Assembly (NCBI GenBank): GCA_023356535.1
Contig: JAKQYF010000012.1
Span: forward strand, 1-45,706
Direction of reading: 5' to 3'
DNA: 45,706 nt
Source: Trichodesmium sp. MAG_R03
GTDB taxonomy: Bacteria > Cyanobacteriota > Cyanobacteriia > Cyanobacteriales > Microcoleaceae
Part shown: piece after piece, positions 34,753-43,358 of the stretch
Layout: every line of letters begins with the position of its first letter
How positions within the stretch are numbered: the first letter of the stretch is position 1
Notes under the pieces: generated by a model
Database searches by the model: none
What the model saw: only the letters and a program-made list of their open reading frames with translations
What the model was told of the DNA's origin: nothing
Program-made: the position numbers and the translations under genes

Positions 34753-35598
34753 CTAGTGTTGTTCTGGTATGTTTTTCAGGAGATTGAGTTGGTGAGAGTC
34801 TTCACCCCGTACTATAATGCAAGGAATAGGATTGCCTGCGAAATTTTTTATTTCAACATCGGGTCTGGCAAACCGAGCCACAACACCAAAGCGGGTTCGA
34901 GAGTCATTATTTTGACTAACACCATGCCAAATACCGCCTCTTGTAAAGCAGTATTGACCGGCTTTCATTTCGATAGCTTTAATTTGATGAGGTGCGTTTT
35001 CTGGGTGCATCTTATCAGCTAACCTGAGAAGACTCTCAGCATCAGTGAGATTACACTCTCCTGCTTTTTCCAAAGCACGAAGATCAGCATCATATTTGTG
35101 AGTTCCGGGGATAACAAGGAGACAACCAGTTTTCATCGTCATATCAGTGACAGCAATAGAAGTATGAACCCCTTTAATCCACCCATTAATCACATCTATA
35201 TGCCAAATTTGACCAGTCTTTTCCACAATATGACCATCATGACCTGGCTCTCTAACAATTGTTTCTGCCATCCAAAACAGAATATTTGAGCCAATAAAAT
35301 CGGCAACATCATCCAAAATTGGGGATTCTGTAGAGAGGCTATAAATTAACTTAGAAGTCGTATGAGCGATCCGGCGATCCATAATCGGACTTTGAGTAGG
35401 CTGACTAGAAATATGTTGGCCTTGAGATGCTTCTATCTCTTTACTCATGGCATCACGTACAGCAACTAAACTAGCAGTTTGACCTAGATCAAATGGGCCA
35501 ACAAAACCTTCTTTCTCGAAGAAAGCGACCTTCTCCTCAACTTGATTAAATTGAGTGTGGCTAGTGCTATGCTGCTCAGAATATCCAACGGTCTGCAT
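34753..35598 (-). CDS. Phytanoyl-CoA dioxygenase (PhyH) family protein
   Basis: About 281 residues. Iron ligands are in GQIWHIDVINGW (HxD) and the distal His in RGGIWHGVSQNND, with the 2-oxoglutarate Arg in RTRFGVVARF. Bacterial PhyH enzymes hydroxylate amino acids, ectoine, lipids and natural products; saxitoxin clusters have one (SxtS). The start is the ATG at 35598, seven bases after GGAAGGA; a TTG six bases earlier is less likely. It is the first gene of the minus-strand block and is directly coupled to the ABC exporter, so an oxidised product may be exported by it (inference). The only feature upstream is a MITE. Confidence 0.87.
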   Translation of the reverse strand: MQTVGYSEQHSTSHTQFNQVEEKVAFFEKEGFVGPFDLGQTASLVAVRDAMSKEIEASQGQHISSQPTQSPIMDRRIAHTTSKLIYSLSTESPILDDVADFIGSNILFWMAETIVREPGHDGHIVEKTGQIWHIDVINGWIKGVHTSIAVTDMTMKTGCLLVIPGTHKYDADLRALEKAGECNLTDAESLLRLADKMHPENAPHQIKAIEMKAGQYCFTRGGIWHGVSQNNDSRTRFGVVARFARPDVEIKNFAGNPIPCIIVRGEDSHQLNLLKNIPEQH

Positions 35599-35682
35599 GA
35601 TCAAATCCTTCCTTTATGAACGTTATTGTGCATTGTAATTATAGCAAAGTGTGCTGGTATGTTTACATCTCACAAAATATTA

Positions 35683-35772
35683 CAGGACTTACGCAACGGC
35701 ACTAATTGTAGTGGCAATATCTTGAAAAAGACAAATTTATGCACCATATATAGCGGTACTGCGTAAGTTCTG
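35683..35772. mobile_element. MITE, CAGGACTTACGCA family, copy 4
   Basis: A 90-base element flanked by ATATTA at 35677-35682 and 35773-35778, closely similar to the nested copy at 14990-15079. It sits in the upstream region of the PhyH gene. Confidence 0.85.
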
Positions 35773-35826
35773 ATATTACTAATATAATACCGACATTCCG
35801 GAAATCTTCATATATCTTTATATATA

Positions 35827-36248
35827 GAACCTATTTGGGATATTTTTTTGCCGTTCAGGCGATCGCCAATCTCTTAAGCATAAGTCTAACAAAACAAAGA
35901 TTAATCTTGGTGGTGGCATTCTCAAGAGTTCTTTCAAAGTTTTTGACTAAACTCTTACCTCTTTCCATCCAAGAATTAGTTCTTTCAATGACCCATCTAG
36001 CTTTGACGGGTACAAAACCCCTTTTTTCCTGCTTCTTCTTCTCAACTTTCGAGGGCTTAGGTGAGAGCTTAAACCGAATCTTGGTCATACGACGAACTTC
36101 ACTATAGTCACGTGCGATACGGCTAACGCCACGCTCCGCGAACGCCTAACTATTTTTATTCAAAAACCTTTAGTTTTTCAAGTCAAATAACCTTCATTTT
36201 AATTGTTAGTATAATTAGCTACACCGATACCCCTTTTCAAACAGCCTC
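35827..36248 (-). mobile_element. IS5-family insertion sequence, internally deleted
   Basis: The remnant transposase tail is at 35855-36088 on the minus strand: RWVIERTNSWMERGKSLVKN, NATTKINLCFVRLMLKRLA, a typical IS5/IS1031 C-terminus. The right terminus GAGGCTGTTTGAAAAG (reading from 36248) matches the small element at 7383; the other end is a diverged GAACCTATTTGGGATA at 35827. ATA flanks both ends. The catalytic N-terminal two thirds is missing; a palindromic CGTTCGCGGAGCGTGGC-type repeat occupies part of the gap near 36125. Confidence 0.75.
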
Positions 36249-37493
36249 ATAGATCATTTTATTAAATATTTCCTGAAATTCCTCCATATCAACTTCAAAA
36301 TCAGCATTTTCATCAAATTGATCGTGGGTAATAAAATAATGTTTTTGTCCAAGTCCTTTAAATTGAGTAAAGAAAAAAGGAGTAGGTGAAGTTTCTGGAT
36401 AAAGAACTAATATTTTAATTTTTCCTGAGAACAAAGTTATACCTAAACCTGCACCATGAGGAGCTACAATCATTTCTACTTTAGTAAATAGTTCTACTTG
36501 TTCTGGAAATGACATATCTTCTAGAAAAACTGTTTTAAAATTATATTTTTCTAAATATTGAATTAGTTTTTCTTCATTTAATACGCGACGATGTTTGGCA
36601 TTTCTACGGGAGATATAAATTCTTTCATTAAGTTTTTCCACTGGTGTAAGATTAAGTTTATCAAAGACACAATTTTTAATATATTCGTAGTATTCTGGAG
36701 GTAAAAATCCATTTTCACAACGGCTAACATAAGAGGGCATTACTAAATGTTCAACTCTTACCCATGTTCCATTTTCGATATACATAATTTCGAAATTTTC
36801 AGGAAGTAGATACTTTAATAACTCTCGAAATGAACTGCGTAAAGAATCAGGTATTAATATAGTTAATTTATCTGTATATTTAGCTAAAATTAAAGAATAA
36901 ATTCGAGGTAAACAATCAAATAAAAAATGCCAAAAATTATCCGCAGATAAAGAAACGATATAAGCAGATTTTACTGATAACTGTTTAGCAAATAAAAGTT
37001 TAAGACGGTTAAGATAGTTAAGTCTCCATCTGGCTATGGTTAATCTATATTGCATTCCAGAATCAACTATTACTCGAAAATCTTTAGTACAAATAGTGCC
37101 TAAACCAATGTGAATATAAGCCGGAATTATCTCACAAACAAATATAGGTGATCGCTCAAAATAATCATTGTTATAATATAGACATTTTTGGAGAAATTCT
37201 CGATCTATATCATTAACACCAAATTCTATTTTTTCAGCAGGAAATAATACTTGATAATTTTCTACACCATTACCTAATATTTTTGTTGGGTGAATAGTTT
37301 GACTAAGTTTTAATAGTCGAAATAAGGGAATAGTATTTAATATTTTAGATAAAAAATTTAAGAAATTATTGTGATCATTATTATCAGGTATTGAAAGTAG
37401 ATAAGGATGATTAATTAAATAAGTTTTTAATTCTTTTAATTCTTTTTGTCTTTCTTCATTAAGTAAATCACGATTAAATTGAGGTTTGAACAT
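36237..37493 (-). CDS. GT61 family glycosyltransferase, tail supplied by an IS end
   Basis: A 418-residue GT61 (DUF563) protein. Family landmarks: AYIVSLSADNFWHFLFDCLPR, ERIYISRRNAKHRRVLNE, and the sugar-nucleotide loop IVAPHGAGLGITLF. It is a distant paralogue of the gene at 21906. The last three codons and stop (EAV stop) lie inside the IS5 terminus ending at 36248, so the original C-terminus was replaced or cut; the conserved core is complete and the protein is probably still functional. It is separated from the glycan block by the IS relic. Confidence 0.85.
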   Translation of the reverse strand: MFKPQFNRDLLNEERQKELKELKTYLINHPYLLSIPDNNDHNNFLNFLSKILNTIPLFRLLKLSQTIHPTKILGNGVENYQVLFPAEKIEFGVNDIDREFLQKCLYYNNDYFERSPIFVCEIIPAYIHIGLGTICTKDFRVIVDSGMQYRLTIARWRLNYLNRLKLLFAKQLSVKSAYIVSLSADNFWHFLFDCLPRIYSLILAKYTDKLTILIPDSLRSSFRELLKYLLPENFEIMYIENGTWVRVEHLVMPSYVSRCENGFLPPEYYEYIKNCVFDKLNLTPVEKLNERIYISRRNAKHRRVLNEEKLIQYLEKYNFKTVFLEDMSFPEQVELFTKVEMIVAPHGAGLGITLFSGKIKILVLYPETSPTPFFFTQFKGLGQKHYFITHDQFDENADFEVDMEEFQEIFNKMIYEAV

Positions 37494-37560
37494 ATTAAGT
37501 ATTGGTGTATAGCAATGCTAGAAACTAGGAGACAAATTATTTTTTCTTATTTTTCATGAC

Positions 37561-37697
37561 CTATAGCAATCCTAAATAGGTTGTGACAATTTAAAAACTA
37601 TAAATAAATTCCGAAACTCTTACCTATTTACTATTACAACCAAACCTATTCTCAAAAAGTGGTAGGATTTTGACATAAATAAAATAGGATTGCTATA
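37561..37697. mobile_element. MITE with CTATAGCAATCCTA ends
   Basis: Ends CTATAGCAATCCTAAATAG and (reverse complement) CTATAGCAATCCTATTTTA bound 137 non-coding bases. A single end of this type is at 21859-21903. It lies directly against the broken VOC gene and probably removed its 5' part. Confidence 0.7.
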
Positions 37698-37924
37698 GAG
37701 TTATTTTCATTTCCTGACTCACCAAAAAGATTAACTCGACCAGAAGCTTGTGGTCTATTTAGCATTAGAAGTAGAAAATATTGATGAGTCTGTTGATTAT
37801 TTGAAATCTCATGGTATAGAAGTAGAAAATATTAGAATTGACGAGATAACTGGTAAGCGTTTTACTTTTTTTCCAGATCCAGATCAATTACCTTGAGAAA
37901 TTTATGAAAGTCAATACAGCCCTT
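37698..37924 (+). pseudogene. Glyoxalase/VOC-family protein, truncated and frameshifted
   Basis: Reading from the MITE edge: FSFPDSPKRLTRPEACGL, a frameshift, then LALEVENIDESVDYLKSHG, IRIDEITGKRFTFFPDPD, QLP, a stop, EIYES and another stop. This is the C-terminal half of a glyoxalase/bleomycin-resistance domain of the YwbC/YaeR kind ('LAFEVxDIDxAVxxLKxxG...GxRFTFFxDPDGLPLELYE'). It has one frameshift, one nonsense change and no start. Confidence 0.75.
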
Positions 37925-38119
37925 GACCTTGTTATTTAGATACACCCACACAGGCAAGATGCCCGGATTACATGATTTTTATTATAAAGGCTTTAGCCTA
38001 ATTTTGGTGGTTTAAGCTAAAAAAGTCAGGATTTCGGGCTGACCATAACAGAAAAGTTAAGGGGCAATTCTTATTCAGATAAAAGAAAAATTTGCATAGT
38101 TTTTTGGTAGTTATACTTT

Positions 38120-38806
38120 CTACTCACGAATCTCTAATTTTGTTAATAAATTTTGCCCAATTTGAGGTTCTTTGCCAGCTAAGAGTCGCTTAATATTGCT
38201 ACTGTGACGCCAAATCACATATATACCACCTGCAATAGCAAAGATCTTATAAGGAAGTGATTGACCTGTCAGAAACATTAAACCAGAAACAGTAATAGCA
38301 GCGATAATAGAACTGAAAGAAACAATACGACTAATAATTAGAACAGCAATAAACACAGAAAGTGTTCCTAAACCAACAACCCAAGACATTGCTAACAAAA
38401 TACCCAAACTAGAGGCAACAGACTTGCCACCCTTAAAACCAATCCAAATAGATTTAGTATGACCTACTATAGCAATTAATCCTGTTAAAATAACCATCCA
38501 TTCTTTTGCTATATTAATGTTAGTTACTCCAGCAACAATAGTTAGGTTTTGGGTAAACACTAGAGAGTAAATATAGCGAACCAAAGCGATCGCTAATACC
38601 CCCTTGAAAATATCAATAACTAACACAACCAAAGCAGGCAATTTTCCTAAGGTTCTTAATACATTAGTCGCACCTGTAGAGCCAGACCCTTGTTTACGAA
38701 TGTCAGTACTATAAAACCAAGAGCCTATCCAATAACCACTAGGAGTAGCACCCAAGAGATAGGCAACAATTAATATTACTCCATTTAATACTAACCAATT
38801 AATCAT
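38120..38806 (-). CDS. plsY: Glycerol-3-phosphate acyltransferase PlsY
   Basis: A 228-residue membrane protein with about five transmembrane helices. PlsY motifs are intact: loop 1 LLGATPSGYWIGSWF, the Gly-rich GSGSTGATNVLRTLG, and loop 2/3 GHTKSIWIGFKGGKSVASSLG. It acylates glycerol 3-phosphate at position 1 with acyl phosphate, the first step of phospholipid and glycolipid synthesis. It is a core gene that marks the end of the accessory region. Followed on the minus strand by nothing; upstream is DUF3086. Confidence 0.95.
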   Translation of the reverse strand: MINWLVLNGVILIVAYLLGATPSGYWIGSWFYSTDIRKQGSGSTGATNVLRTLGKLPALVVLVIDIFKGVLAIALVRYIYSLVFTQNLTIVAGVTNINIAKEWMVILTGLIAIVGHTKSIWIGFKGGKSVASSLGILLAMSWVVGLGTLSVFIAVLIISRIVSFSSIIAAITVSGLMFLTGQSLPYKIFAIAGGIYVIWRHSSNIKRLLAGKEPQIGQNLLTKLEIRE

Positions 38807-39104
38807 TAACTTATTCCTTTAAAAATTAGTATCGCGCTACAGGTAAGTCAAAAGTCATGTATTCAAAAGTAATTTCTGAGTGAGTTTTTCTTCAGGAAAT
38901 TCTCTACAGACTGGATTTACCTATGTCCCTACCCTAAATCCCCATGTTAACTTGTAACATAAAAGTAGCATGAAAAACCAATAGTGTTTATGGGTAAGTC
39001 CTAATCTTAATGGGTGACTTCCCGGCTTGGTGGTGGTAAGCAGGGCATTTTCATTTTCCACCCTACCTATTTCGAGTTAGGGATCTAAAAGCCTTCTTTC
39101 TTGT
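38807..39104. other. Intergenic stretch, nothing recognised
   Basis: About 300 bases between plsY and the DUF3086 gene. No RNA gene, MITE end or reading frame was recognised. Confidence 0.5.
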
Positions 39105-40364
39105 TCAATAAAATCTATCGGTTGAGTTTTGAGAATTAGGTTCAGAAGCAAAGGCCAACCATAGAGGAAACTGTAACATAGAAAGACTAATTTTATCTTC
39201 CGTATCATCAATCACAATTATTGGTAACTTGCCCTGCTTAACCAACCGATCTGCCTTTTGGGCCAATACCTCCGAGTCCTCAAATAAAGCCACACCCCTG
39301 TCTGAGCTAAAATCACGGCGGTCAATTCCCAGACAATCTTGTAAACCACGACGCCATTCTCCCAAACGCTCAGGAGAATTAGCAAGTATCAGAGGACGTA
39401 CCCTTGTATCATACAAATCTCTGAGTACAGAAACAATTGCCGAAGCCACCAAAATATTTTGTAAGCGACTCCCCATAGTTTGAAGGGCACCACGACCGCC
39501 TTGAGAGAAAAACCAATTTGAAACTCTTTCTGCATGGATCGGCTCAAATGTACGCCGTAATTTCCAAGGGGAAGCATAATAATCAGGCATCTTTCGATAT
39601 TCGTCCAGAATCTTGCGAATCTGTCTAGTTTGTTCCTCAAAACCCATTTCAGCAAATTTAGGACTTTCAGAATTTCTCACAGATTTCGAAGAGTCTTCCA
39701 TTATAGGAGTAGGGTGTTCTTCTGTTTGTGGAGTTAACTCTAACTGTTCGGCAGCAGCAGCTAAATCTTGCAAACTTCCCACCAAATAATCCTTAAACCC
39801 CTGAACTCTAATTGCCAAATCCTGAGAAGCACCAGCAAAAGTAGTTCGCATTTCTTTTTGAATACGTTCTTTGCGACGCTCTAGTTTTTCTACCTCTATT
39901 TGCAATGTTTGTTTGCGTTGTTCCAAATGACTTAAAGCTTCTGCTACTAAACCCTCTATAGCTTTAGTTTGGGCTATAACTTCTTGTTGTAAGTTAGCCT
40001 TAATTTCTTGTAAAGTAGCTATTTCTGCTTTCAAATTTTGTTCTTGCTGTAGTCGTTCAGTAACAACTGAAGTCAATTCTTTTTCATTTTTATCAATTGG
40101 CGGAGTTGTAGAGTCCTCAATGAAACTAGAAGTATCTGTAAAATTATTTTCAACTGATAAAACATATTCTACTTCTATTGGTTGAGTTATATTAGGTTCA
40201 TAAGACTCAGCAACTTGTTGTTCTGTATAAATAGTTTGAGTTTCTATTTTTTCATCTAAGTCCGTAGGTGAAGGAATTTTTTCATTTAAGTTATTTGAAT
40301 TCACTGAAGTTTTTGTTAATTGTTCTTTTGGTTCTGTTGGTTGTATTTTATCTGGGTACATCAT
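39105..40364 (-). CDS. DUF3086 domain protein (cyanobacterial)
   Basis: About 419 residues. The first 100 residues are acidic, low-complexity linker; residues about 100-185 are a strong coiled coil (QEIKANLQQEVIAQTKAIEG, LERRKERIQKEM); the C-terminal half, starting GFKDYLVGSLQDLAAAAEQLEL, is the DUF3086 domain with a conserved PILANSPERLGEWRRGLQDCLG. The function is unknown. ATG at 40364 is preferred over TTG at 40379. It is next to plsY and DUF3119, an arrangement typical of cyanobacterial core genomes. Confidence 0.85.
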   Translation of the reverse strand: MMYPDKIQPTEPKEQLTKTSVNSNNLNEKIPSPTDLDEKIETQTIYTEQQVAESYEPNITQPIEVEYVLSVENNFTDTSSFIEDSTTPPIDKNEKELTSVVTERLQQEQNLKAEIATLQEIKANLQQEVIAQTKAIEGLVAEALSHLEQRKQTLQIEVEKLERRKERIQKEMRTTFAGASQDLAIRVQGFKDYLVGSLQDLAAAAEQLELTPQTEEHPTPIMEDSSKSVRNSESPKFAEMGFEEQTRQIRKILDEYRKMPDYYASPWKLRRTFEPIHAERVSNWFFSQGGRGALQTMGSRLQNILVASAIVSVLRDLYDTRVRPLILANSPERLGEWRRGLQDCLGIDRRDFSSDRGVALFEDSEVLAQKADRLVKQGKLPIIVIDDTEDKISLSMLQFPLWLAFASEPNSQNSTDRFY

Positions 40365-40525
40365 GGAAAAAAATATCAAAAATTTATACTATTGAAAAAA
40401 AAATTTCCATAGCTACACTAAAGCTGTAGTAATTTATGAAGTAGGAGTAACAGAAAAGAACTTTGGCTTTTCCCATCTAAAACTTTATATCTTCTAGTTA
40501 GTGTAGTGTGCTGCCAATAATATGG

Positions 40526-40918
40526 TTAATCCTGATTTAAAGGAAAGTTATTTTCTAGGCAAGTTTGCAGCATTTTAGGATCAAAAATAATTGGTAGAAA
40601 GTGGATACTTTTAATTTCCCTAAAATAAAACAGAATGGGGATAGGAGACCAGAATATTTTCCAGTTGAGCCAATCTTGATAAGGAAAGTTTCGTAAGAGT
40701 TTCTCTGAACGGTATACTTCTAAGGCTGTCTCAGTAAATTTTAGGCGAATAGTTAATGTTTGAATTAATAGAAAAATTCCTAATATAGCGATCGCCAAAC
40801 TCACCCATTTTTGTACAAGTGCCAAAGGCACTGCAGCAATTATTAGCACTAAAGGGATTTTATAGCTAGGAGTAAGTTCAATTGTTTTTTTTGCTTCTGA
40901 GGTAGAAATAGTAGTCAT
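40526..40918 (-). CDS. DUF3119 family protein
   Basis: A 130-residue protein with two hydrophobic segments in the first half (IPLVLIIAAVPLALVQKWVSLAIAILGIFLLI), followed by a PH-like soluble part ending in FYFREIKSIHFLPIIFD. Family DUF3119 is restricted to cyanobacteria and plastids and has no known function. It is upstream of the DUF3086 gene, same strand, with a 146-base gap. Confidence 0.85.
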   Translation of the reverse strand: MTTISTSEAKKTIELTPSYKIPLVLIIAAVPLALVQKWVSLAIAILGIFLLIQTLTIRLKFTETALEVYRSEKLLRNFPYQDWLNWKIFWSPIPILFYFREIKSIHFLPIIFDPKMLQTCLENNFPLNQD

Positions 40919-41299
40919 AGTTTTATGTAAATTTATTCAATACAATTATCTATTTTGACTTTCACTCACTAGACTAGGAAAAATCCCTAGTTTTTGATCT
41001 TGATTTAGTCATTTTATGGAACTCAATACTGAGGAATTGAGCACTTAAAACTCAGGACTTACGCAGAAACCGAGTTATAATACTAGATACTAGACTTAGT
41101 GGTTTGAACAACAATAATCAGGGGAATAAACTCGGTTTCTTGGTTGGTTTGCGTAAGTGCTGAAAACTCTCAAAATTACTGATTTATAGATTTCTTCAGC
41201 ATACTCTAGCTAAAGCACATAGGATTATACAGCAGATTCCAAATTAATATGATGGAATTGATAAAATGAGTATTTTTTGTCTATTCTCTATTCTCTAGT
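40919..41299. other. Intergenic stretch with one MITE
   Basis: It contains the CAGGACTTACGCA-family element at 41053-41162. The remainder is AT-rich without supported genes; presumably it carries the promoter of the DUF3119 gene. Confidence 0.5.
41053..41162. mobile_element. MITE, CAGGACTTACGCA family, copy 5
   Basis: A 110-base element with ends CAGGACTTACGCA and TGCGTAAGTGCTG-like, flanked by AAAACT at 41047-41052 and 41163-41168. A second inverted repeat, AGAAACCGAGTT / AACTCGGTTTCT, lies inside the ends. Confidence 0.85.
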
Positions 41300-42097
41300 T
41301 CAAAGACCTTGCTTGATTGCCCCACCAATACCTTGGAACATTGCCCAAGATAGAAAGAAATTAAAAATAAAGATAGATATTAAGGATGTAACAACGGCTG
41401 TAGTTGTAGATTTTCCCACACCTTTGGCCCCGCCAGTAGTAGTTAAACCCCAACTTGTACCAATTACAGCGATTAAAACACCAAAGACAATTGATTTAGT
41501 TAATCCACTGCACAAATCCCAAAAAGTTAGAAAATTCTGGACAGAATCAATATAGATACTTTGGGGAATATGGTATAGATTTACTGCAATTATGAGTCCA
41601 CCCAATATAGCAGCTACCAAACATAACAAAGTTAAGATTGGCATCATTACACCACAAGCAATAACTCTAGGAATAACTAAATAATCTACTGGATCTGTTT
41701 TCAGCATATATAGAGCATCTATTTGCTCTGTTACTTTCATAGTTCCTATTTCTGCTGCAAATGCTGAACCCACTCGTCCCGCAACAACAACTGCTGTTAA
41801 GACCGGACCAAGTTCCCTAACTAAAGTTAGAGCTAACATACCCCCAACCATATTGGTTATACCAAAAGCTACAAGTTCCCGGGCAACTTGAATCGTAAAT
41901 ACCATACCAACAAAATTAGCTGTCAGTAAAACAATTAGTAAGGATTCTGGACCAACTATCGCCATTTGCTCAATGGTATTACGACGATAAATTTTGCCTT
42001 GCAATAAATGGACAAATACTTGGCCAGCTAAATATGTAGCTGCCAACATTCGTTGTCCCCACAACCCGAAATTGAATTGAAAAAAAATCTTACTCAA
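41300..42097 (-). CDS. MlaE-family lipid ABC transporter permease
   Basis: A 265-residue integral membrane protein of the MlaE/YrbE family. Landmarks: FVGMVFTIQVARELVAFG, LALTLVRELGPVLTAVVVAGRVGSAFAAEIGTMKVTEQIDAL and GGAKGVGKSTTTAVVTS near the C-terminus. Five to six transmembrane helices are apparent. It is the permease of an Mla/TGD-like system that moves phospholipids between envelope membranes; its ATPase and substrate-binding partners are not in the window, as is usual in cyanobacteria. Confidence 0.93.
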   Translation of the reverse strand: MSKIFFQFNFGLWGQRMLAATYLAGQVFVHLLQGKIYRRNTIEQMAIVGPESLLIVLLTANFVGMVFTIQVARELVAFGITNMVGGMLALTLVRELGPVLTAVVVAGRVGSAFAAEIGTMKVTEQIDALYMLKTDPVDYLVIPRVIACGVMMPILTLLCLVAAILGGLIIAVNLYHIPQSIYIDSVQNFLTFWDLCSGLTKSIVFGVLIAVIGTSWGLTTTGGAKGVGKSTTTAVVTSLISIFIFNFFLSWAMFQGIGGAIKQGL

Positions 42098-42265
42098 TAT
42101 AACTTAATAAATTACAACATTAAAGTAAAACAATAAGAGAAATTTACCAATCTTCAACAAGATTTTTGAACTAAAATTGAAGTTTTCTGACAAATTTAGT
42201 TATTTTAAGTAATTGCTCTCTATCTTAGAAAGTAAGTTAGCTTGTGTGGTTAACTTGCTACTGAA

Positions 42266-42580
42266 ATGGTATTACACCTGGACTTATTTATTATGACTAT
42301 TTTAACTAATTTGCTACGTTCTTTACTGCTAACAACTATCTTTAGCTTTCTCACTCCTATAATTTTAATTGGGACTAGTTGGATGAGTTTTGCTTTAATT
42401 AGTTGTCTTCCTAACTTACAAAAAATTGGTCAATCTGGTATTGCTCAAATTTGGGAATTCTTAGCAACTTTTGGTAGTGGCCATCCTGGGCAAGGATGTT
42501 TAGTAATTGCTATTACCTGCAGTTTAGTGGGAGTGATGTTTGATACTTATGTCTTCTGTCAAAATTCACGGTTTAATTGA
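42266..42580 (+). CDS. Small conserved membrane protein, unknown function
   Basis: A 104-residue protein with two clear hydrophobic segments (LLLTTIFSFLTPIILIGTSWM and CLVIAITCSLVGVMFDTYVF) separated by a hydrophilic stretch. Not recognised beyond resembling short cyanobacterial membrane proteins. An ATG at 42293 (MTILTNLLRS) is an alternative start that keeps both helices. It is divergent from the MlaE gene with a 168-base gap. Confidence 0.6.
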   Translation: MVLHLDLFIMTILTNLLRSLLLTTIFSFLTPIILIGTSWMSFALISCLPNLQKIGQSGIAQIWEFLATFGSGHPGQGCLVIAITCSLVGVMFDTYVFCQNSRFN

Positions 42581-42633
42581 GATGGTATTTATATCATGTC
42601 CGGTTGAGTATTTATACTTTGGAGTTAGGAAGG

Positions 42634-42747
42634 CAGAAGGGCTTACTCAGAACTATCGTATTTAGTAGGGGTGTTTCATGTTGCGGAGTAAAACTGCTGC
42701 TTACCCCTACAGAATGGTATATGATTTCATATTTTGCGTAAGTCCTG
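42634..42747. mobile_element. MITE, CAGGACTTACGCA family, copy 6 (degenerate left end)
   Basis: The right end TTTTGCGTAAGTCCTG is intact; the left end is diverged (GCTTACTCAGAAC). The interior resembles copy 3 (TTTAGTAGGGGT...CATATTTTGCG). No target duplication can be read. Confidence 0.55.
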
Positions 42748-42871
42748 TTTAATTCTCATCCCTGAACATTTGTACGGCAATTGCGATCGCATTGGAGGTA
42801 GGAACCGAATGCAATAATTTTTTCATCTTGATTATAATTATTATAATTAATATAAGTTGAAACAAAACCAA

Positions 42872-42962
42872 CAGGACTTACGCACGGGCACTACACGAGG
42901 GTGAGGGCGAATCCCATTCGCCCCTACATATGGCGTTTTAAGGTGAATTTGCGTAAGTCCTG
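42872..42962. mobile_element. MITE, CAGGACTTACGCA family, copy 7
   Basis: A 91-base element with intact CAGGACTTACGCA / TGCGTAAGTCCTG-type ends and an inner palindrome GGGCGAATCCCATTCGCCC. The flanks do not show a target duplication. Confidence 0.75.
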
Positions 42963-43134
42963 GAAAAGTTAGGAAACTTTTAGATACTGTCCCAATCACA
43001 AAAACTCTAGTACGGTAATTGCGATCGCATATTTCCCATTTTCCTTACTTACTTAAAACAAAATCTACTCTAAAGTAGAAACAGAAACAAAAAATTAAAT
43101 TATACATAAAACATTGGTTTAGAAGGTAATAAAT

Positions 43135-43358
43135 ATGGCTATTTTGAGGTTTTTTCTGGGACGTAAAATTGACTCTTTGGAAAAAGAGGTGAATCGTTTA
43201 TTTGATACTTTTGCTACGACTTTTAACGGTGAAGGAAAAGGAATAGCATTAACACAAGCAGTCGAAATCCATGAAAATCATAATGATTTTGATTTAAAAG
43301 TGGAAAGCCAGCTGGGGAGGCTAAAAATTTAGATATTACTGCTGAAGCAAACGTTTGA
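43135..43358 (+). pseudogene. Hsp20 small heat-shock protein, frameshifted and truncated
   Basis: It opens like cyanobacterial Hsp20 (LRFFLGRKIDSLEKEVNRLF, GIALTQAVEIHENHNDFDLK). After VESQLG at about 43310 the homology continues only in the next frame (PAGEAKNLDITAEANV stop). The alpha-crystallin core and the C-terminal extension are absent. AAGG precedes the ATG by eight bases, so the start signal survives. Confidence 0.7.

Larger units (their letters stand above)
42581..43134. other. Repeat-rich intergenic region
   Basis: It has one end of the ATATCATGTC-type element near 42594, a degenerate CAGGACTTACGCA element (about 42634-42747), and a full one (42872-42962). The short repeat GTACGGYAATTGCGATCGCAT occurs at about 42773 and again at 43012, each with a HIP1 core. 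No gene. Confidence 0.6.
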
